Source: Tubiluchus corallicola
Lineage: Eukaryota; Priapulida; Priapulimorpha; Priapulimorphida; Tubiluchidae
Direction: 5' to 3'
DNA length: 64,000 nt
Assembly (NCBI GenBank): GCA_030141605.1
Contig: JAQGDQ010000319.1
Coordinates: forward strand, 124,001 to 188,000
Positions 31,440 to 64,000 of this stretch are shown in pieces; the first letter of the stretch is position 1; each line of letters opens with the position of its first letter. A model generated the notes under the pieces. That model had not been told where the DNA came from, made no database searches, and was given only the letters and a program-made list of their open reading frames with translations. A program made the translations under genes and the position numbers.

Positions 31440-32740
31440 TATAAGGCTTCAATGAGAGGATATTTTAATGAGATTGCCAGAAACAACAACTGTAAGATTA
31501 GCATTAATCATTGGAGCATCAGAATCAGAAGATTAAGATGGGTAGGACATTTAATGGGACTGCCAGAAACAACAACTGTAAGATTAGCATTAATCATTGG
31601 AGCATCAGAATCAGAAGATTAAGATGGGTAGGACATTTAATGGGACTGCCGGAAACAACACCTGTAAGATTAGCATTAAACATTGGAGCATCAGAATCAG
31701 AAGATTAAGATGGGTAGGACATTTAATGGGACTGCCAGAAACAACAACTGTAAGATTAGCATTAAACATTGGAGCATCAGAATCAGAAGATTAAGATGGG
31801 TAGGACATTTAATGGGACTGCCAGAAACAACAACTGTAAGATTAGCATTAAACATTGGAGCATCAGAATCAGAAGATTAAGATGGGTAGGACATTTAATG
31901 GGACTGCCAGAAACAACAACTGTAAGATTAGCATTGAACATTGGAGCATCAGAATCAGAAGATTAAGACGGGCAGGACATTTAATGGGACTGCCAGAAAC
32001 AACAACTGTAAGATTAGCATTAAACATTGGAGCATCAGAATCAGAAGATTAAGATGGGTAGGACATTTAATGGGACTGCCAGAAACAACAACTGTAAGAT
32101 TAGCATTGAACATTGGAGCATCAGAATCAGAAGATTAAGGTGGGTAGGACATTTAATGGGACTGCCAGAAACAACAACTGTAAGATTAGCATTGAACATT
32201 GGAGCATCAGAATCAGAAGATTAAGACGGGCAGAACATTTAATGGGACTGCCAGAAACAACAACTGTAAGATTAGCATTAAACATTGGAGCATCAGAATC
32301 AGAAGATTAAGATGGGCAGGACATTTAATGAGACTGCCAGAAACAACAACTGTAAGATTAGCATTAAACATTGGAGCATCAGAATCAGAAGACTAAGATG
32401 GGTAGGACATTTAATGGGACTGCCAGAAACAACACGTGTAAGATTAGCATTAAACATTGGAGCATCAGAATCAGAAGATTAAGATGGGTAGGACATTTAA
32501 TGGAACTGCCAGAAACAACACCTGTAAGATTAGCATTAATCGAGGCACTGAAACCTGCTAAACGACCTGCAGGTAAAACCAAAAACAACTTGGATGTCAA
32601 GAATTAACAAAGATTTACAACAGCTGAAGCCAAACCTAACAAAAACATCACAGGAATTGAAAATTTTAGCTGCAGACAGGAAACAGTGGAGTGCTCTAAC
32701 AAAGGACAGATGCTCTAGAACAGCAAGAGAAGAAGGATGA
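31440..32740 (+). pseudogene. LINE reverse-transcriptase C-terminus, broken, with an internal 86-bp expansion
   Basis: The segment reads HWSIRIRRLRWVGHLMGLPE and, after the array, ALIEALKPAKRPAGK. A shift to another frame follows: TWMSRINKDLQQLKPNL, then LAADRKQWSALTKDRC, ending at a stop. RRLRW.GH...[ML]P....R......GK.K.TW...I..DL......A.DR..W is the standard C-terminus of non-LTR retrotransposon ORF2 proteins. It is broken near 32580 by a frame change. Within it an 86-bp piece is repeated about 12 times. Confidence 0.87.
31455..32520 (+). repeat. 86-bp tandem array inside the LINE remnant, about 12 copies
   Basis: Unit GGGACTGCCAGAAACAACAA + CTGTAAGATTAGCATTAAAC + ATTGGAGCATCAGAATCAGA + AGATTAAGATGGGTAGGACA + TTTAAT. 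AAGATTA occurs twice per unit, a short homology that could have seeded the duplication. A 65-codon frame restarts every 86 bp. Confidence 0.96.
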
Positions 32741-33880
32741 CTAATCCACCCTGAAGCTCACAATACAAACTTGCAAGAAGCAATGAAATACATCTCTAAC
32801 AGAAAAATCACCACTCACACTTCTACAACACAACATAATTACTATATAATTTTTCAAAGTACGATATGTCCAAAATAGTACAGTACACATTTCTCTGTTA
32901 AAAAACAACGTTAGGCACAGAAAATGTCCATGGCTCATATAGCAAAATAAAAATTTCAATGTAGACAAACCTGAGCATGCGCATACACGAGCTTCAAATA
33001 TCTTCTGCAATGGCACAAGATGAGAAATATAAAATTATTTTAATTGAAACTTCATTAAAATTCATAATTTAGACTCAAAATATGAACCATCTACACACAC
33101 ACACACTGCGACTGCAGACATTCAACTAAAGCTTAGCAAGCAACAAACATTTTTACATGCAACATACGAACAACATTCTAACAAAGTCCGCGGAACTGCC
33201 AGATTTCGTGTGACGATTTGATTACAGTGATACTTATGACCCACACTTGATTGAAATCTCAGTAATTAATTGCTGAACTTTAATCAGTGATTTGAGTTGG
33301 TGGGTATGAAGCTTTGTCCTAAAGGTTTGACAACATAATACATGAACATTAAGCAAACTGCAGCCTAGTCACTAAACATGTTCAAACACGCACACTTATA
33401 ATTATTATCCACGACTTATATTTAAAAATAAACTGTCCATAATCGTAGTCACAAATATATATGCTTAACAACCTATTATACTAAACGGATAAAACTATAT
33501 ATATAATGCTCATTTATCTAGAAAATTATGATAAAATCAATATTATTTCTAATAACTAGCATTTAACAAAATCATTATAAACTCTGCGGAGGCACAACAA
33601 CTGCATTAACGACGAATGAAGCTCCGACTAATTAGAGTATTTGGCACGACTATACAACGAAACTCAACAACACTAACTAAATTCATCCGAGTTGCCTAAC
33701 AACAACTACACAACAATTAATAGATCATAATAAACAATGATATGTATGTTTTATAACACAGATATGCCAAATATCTATGATACTGTACGATCATATGTGA
33801 TGTAAGTCACAAATATGATAGGTTTGGGTCTGCATAAGAATTTGCAGATGTTAGAATCACTTTACACTGGAATCTTATGT
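32741..33880. other. Intergenic, no gene recognised
   Basis: AT-rich sequence with a short (AC)n tract near 33096. No conserved coding or RNA feature was seen. Confidence 0.6.
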
Positions 33881-33959
33881 TACAGTGCCTACTTACCTTT
33901 AACTAATAGTTTCCTTAATTCTAAAAAAAGATTCTCGAGAAAAGTTATGTACGTCTTAC

Positions 33960-34366
33960 TAAGCGAGGCCATGGTTGGCGCGCAGAAAATTTTTGAACTA
34001 CTAGAACGCCGGGGAAACATTTTCGAAGAGAAAACATGGAAAGAACAATTGAAAGAAAAACTGCTTTATTCTCAAGACCAGTCCTTAATACTTGTCAAAT
34101 AGTCAAATCAAAACAACATCTTTGCAATATGTAATACCGTACTCTCACTTTCGTACAAGCCGGTGTTAGAAATTCCGAAATTGAAAACAGCTGAACATCG
34201 GCACCGAGCCGCACAAGGCAAACGGCGCTCGTGCGGCAAGAGAGAGAGAGGGAGAGAGGAGGCAGTATGTTTGCATAAAGCAAAAATATGTTACCTCGGC
34301 GCGAGGCCCCCCTGGAGGGTGAGGCCCCGGGGAACTATCCCCACTTCCCCCTTGAAATACGGCCTG
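33960..34366 (+). mobile_element. Diverged hAT MITE, related to 59379-59822
   Basis: It is the opposite-strand relative of the 59-kb element. Shared blocks are TTTTTGAACTACTAGAACGC, AAGACCAGTCCTTAATACTT, GTGAGGCCCCGGGGAACTAT and a right end CTTGAAATACGGCCTG. The central AG tract is short here. The left end is uncertain (a CAGTGCCTACTTA at 33883 may be it) and no target duplication is visible. Confidence 0.72.
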
Positions 34367-34769
34367 CGCCTTAACTAAAGAAAAAGCTTTTCAGAATTTA
34401 CTGTTGTTGCGCATCGTACATAGATGGGCTGCAAAATCAGAGTGGGTTCAATCCCTGATGAGAGGGAAAATATTACCACAACTAGACAAATGATACAAAT
34501 GGATGTGCGCTATTGCCTCGAATCTTCTCTTAACTTGAAGAAATTATCGTTTCGTTTAAGCACAGAGAAAGCACCGTAGCTAACTTCGCTAAAACGAAGC
34601 AACTTTGAATCAGAAATGGCGACGAATTTGCCCAAAGTGTAATGTAACATTTCCTTGTTATGCAACCCTGTAAATCAGAATTAGTAATTTGACAGTTGCC
34701 AGCCAGAGTAATTAATTAAGAGATAACATTAATGCACACCATTGTCTAAAAATCATTTTATCTATATTC

Positions 34770-34950
34770 GGTAAAGGATAGCAGACTAGGTGACGTTATA
34801 GTCTTTTCGCTATCCTTTCTCTAGTTCTAAATCTATCTATTCACTTTAACCATTCTTCAAAACTTATTAGCGATTTTTTTTATTAATCATGTTTTATTGT
34901 ACTACTATAAAGAGATAAATAAATTAAAATTGAATTGAATTGAGTAATCT
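34770..34950 (+). mobile_element. LINE 3' end with terminal hairpin and TTGAA tail
   Basis: GGATAGC at 34776 pairs with GCTATCC ending at 34815 around GACTAGGTGACGTTATAGTC. An AT-rich stretch then ends in AAAATTGAATTGAATTGAG. A 3' hairpin of this kind followed by a short tandem tail is typical of CR1/L2-like LINEs. A similar hairpin occurs at 47778-47818. Confidence 0.6.
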
Positions 34951-35533
34951 ATCAAGTTTACAAAATTGCATCCTACTATTAAGCAAGATGCCTACTAGGT
35001 AGTTTGCAGATATTATGCAGAAAATACGGCAAAGCTTGTTGCTAAGCAACGCAAGCAGAGACATTACAAAAGATATACTACATTTGAAAAGAGACAATGA
35101 CCGGGACTTATCTAAAACAACCCTTCCTCACTTCACATATGAAATACTGTTTATTATTAAACTTATAACAAACATTTCATGTGTAACGAAATTAATTACG
35201 TTATTTATAAATTAGTCTTATATGATTAAATTAGATGATTAAAAAAACAGTTTGTCAACAATTGTTATAACTAGCATACACAAGAAAACAGCTACTGCTG
35301 AAAACAGCAGTTACTGTGCAAAATGTAGTCGGAAATAGACTGCTGATTTTGATACTGAAAATCTGCTGAGTAGTAACCTTATTAAGTGTGAACACACTGT
35401 GCACATTTAAAGCAAGCAGTTGTTTCTCTGTGTGGTACTGTAACAACATAAAAATAGCATCACTGTTGTAAAAATAATCTGAAGCATTAAAAACTTCAAT
35501 AACTCATGGAAGTCCTGAAGTGGGAAGCATCCT
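34951..35533 (-). other. Region after the ABAT stop, with a candidate poly(A) signal
   Basis: TTTATT at 35150-35155 (AATAAA on the minus strand) lies about 380 bp beyond the ABAT stop and could end its transcript. No other feature was recognised. Confidence 0.4.
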
Positions 35534-63227
<27,694 letters not shown>

Positions 63228-63399
63228 CTAGAAAAGCCAGCAGAAATCAAGTCATACTAACATGTCGCTATCAGCTTATGTAGCGCATGCAGAAATTCAG
63301 GTATCAGCTATAACTAAGCTTCTGTAGCTATAATTACGTGTGCAAACAGACTATCTTGATTCTAATAATCACGCAATGCCACAAAAACAATATTTGGTA

Positions 63400-64000
63400 A
63401 TCAAATACATATACGAATCAAAGTGTGGCACTGGGGCTGTTTATAGTTTTATGTATTCTTTATACAAATCGCTCCAAGCAACATTCAAGGTATGCACTTG
63501 TCTATTCAGGAGTACTCCAGAGATCAGTCCTGGGATATCTGTTGCCCCTAATTTATGTTAATGCAGTTGGCGAGTGCATAGTACTTATAGAATTATGTAA
63601 ATTAGCAGATAACTGCAAAATGAGCACATATACTGACATTCTGTCCCCGAGAAACTCCTTGCAGATGCTTTATAACTAGCTGTTAGAATGGAATATGTTA
63701 CTTATATGAAATGCATGGATATCAAATGCCCACCAGGAGGAAATTATGATGTATTTCACTAAACATAGTGCAAAAGAAAACTAATTTAAACGTATTTCCG
63801 CAAATGTTAAAAGAAGCAAAGAAAATACAATCTAGATGCATCCTAGGCAGAATTTTTATCAATAAAAATGACATGTAAGTCTAAAATCCGTCCTTAATGG
63901 AACATGCTAGCCGTCTTTGGAATTCATACTAGACATGCTTAACTGCTCAAGGTTGTTCAGAGAAGGACTACAAAGATAGTTGAGTGTCTAATATTGGTAA
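63400..64000 (+). pseudogene. Decayed LINE reverse transcriptase
   Basis: The frame at 63425-63679 includes YSGVLQRSVLGYLLPLIYVN, then [31 protein letters not shown] followed by [FA]ADD is the reverse-transcriptase core of CR1/Jockey-like LINEs. The catalytic ADD has decayed to ADN, and stops follow at 63677 and later. Near 63950 another frame gives VVQRRTTKIVE, like the [VL]QRRATK motif further down such proteins. It runs off the window. Confidence 0.72.

Overview
The window is eukaryotic and comes from an animal, most likely an invertebrate. It holds two intron-rich genes whose exons match conserved metazoan proteins. Introns are bounded by GT/AG, exons are short (50-256 bp), and the non-coding DNA is full of transposon relics (piggyBac, hAT and pogo-like MITEs, solo LTRs, LINE 3' ends, 5S-rRNA-derived SINEs). 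There is no bacterial-style gene packing. I cannot name the species.

Layout. Positions 95-26379 (+) carry the last 18 exons found for VPS13D, a bridge-like lipid-transfer protein: adaptor-binding region, ricin-B-like insert, ATG2-C-like region and PH-like tail. They encode about 869 residues with reading phase preserved across every junction, and end in a stop and a poly(A) signal. Positions 26380-35533 are an intergenic, tail-to-tail interval with minisatellites, a broken LINE and MITE copies. Positions 35534-63227 (- strand) carry 12 exons of ABAT (mitochondrial 4-aminobutyrate aminotransferase), about 473 residues to the stop. The N-terminal exon(s) and promoter lie beyond the right edge. 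The genes are convergent and nothing suggests they work in one pathway.

The striking property is tandem repetition: about one third of the window (roughly 21 kb by my counting) is minisatellite, in more than 20 unrelated arrays with units of 21 to 112 bp. Four arrays are built across an exon/intron boundary, so the exon edge and its splice site are copied along with intron sequence. These are the donors of VPS13D exons at 10674, 14082 and 20110, and the acceptor of the ABAT exon at 40529-40677. In one of them (14222-14700) the 30-bp unit keeps the reading frame, so later donors could add 10-residue modules to VPS13D.

Many long open frames (up to 971 codons) are by-products of repeat units that lack stop codons. 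I do not regard them as genes.
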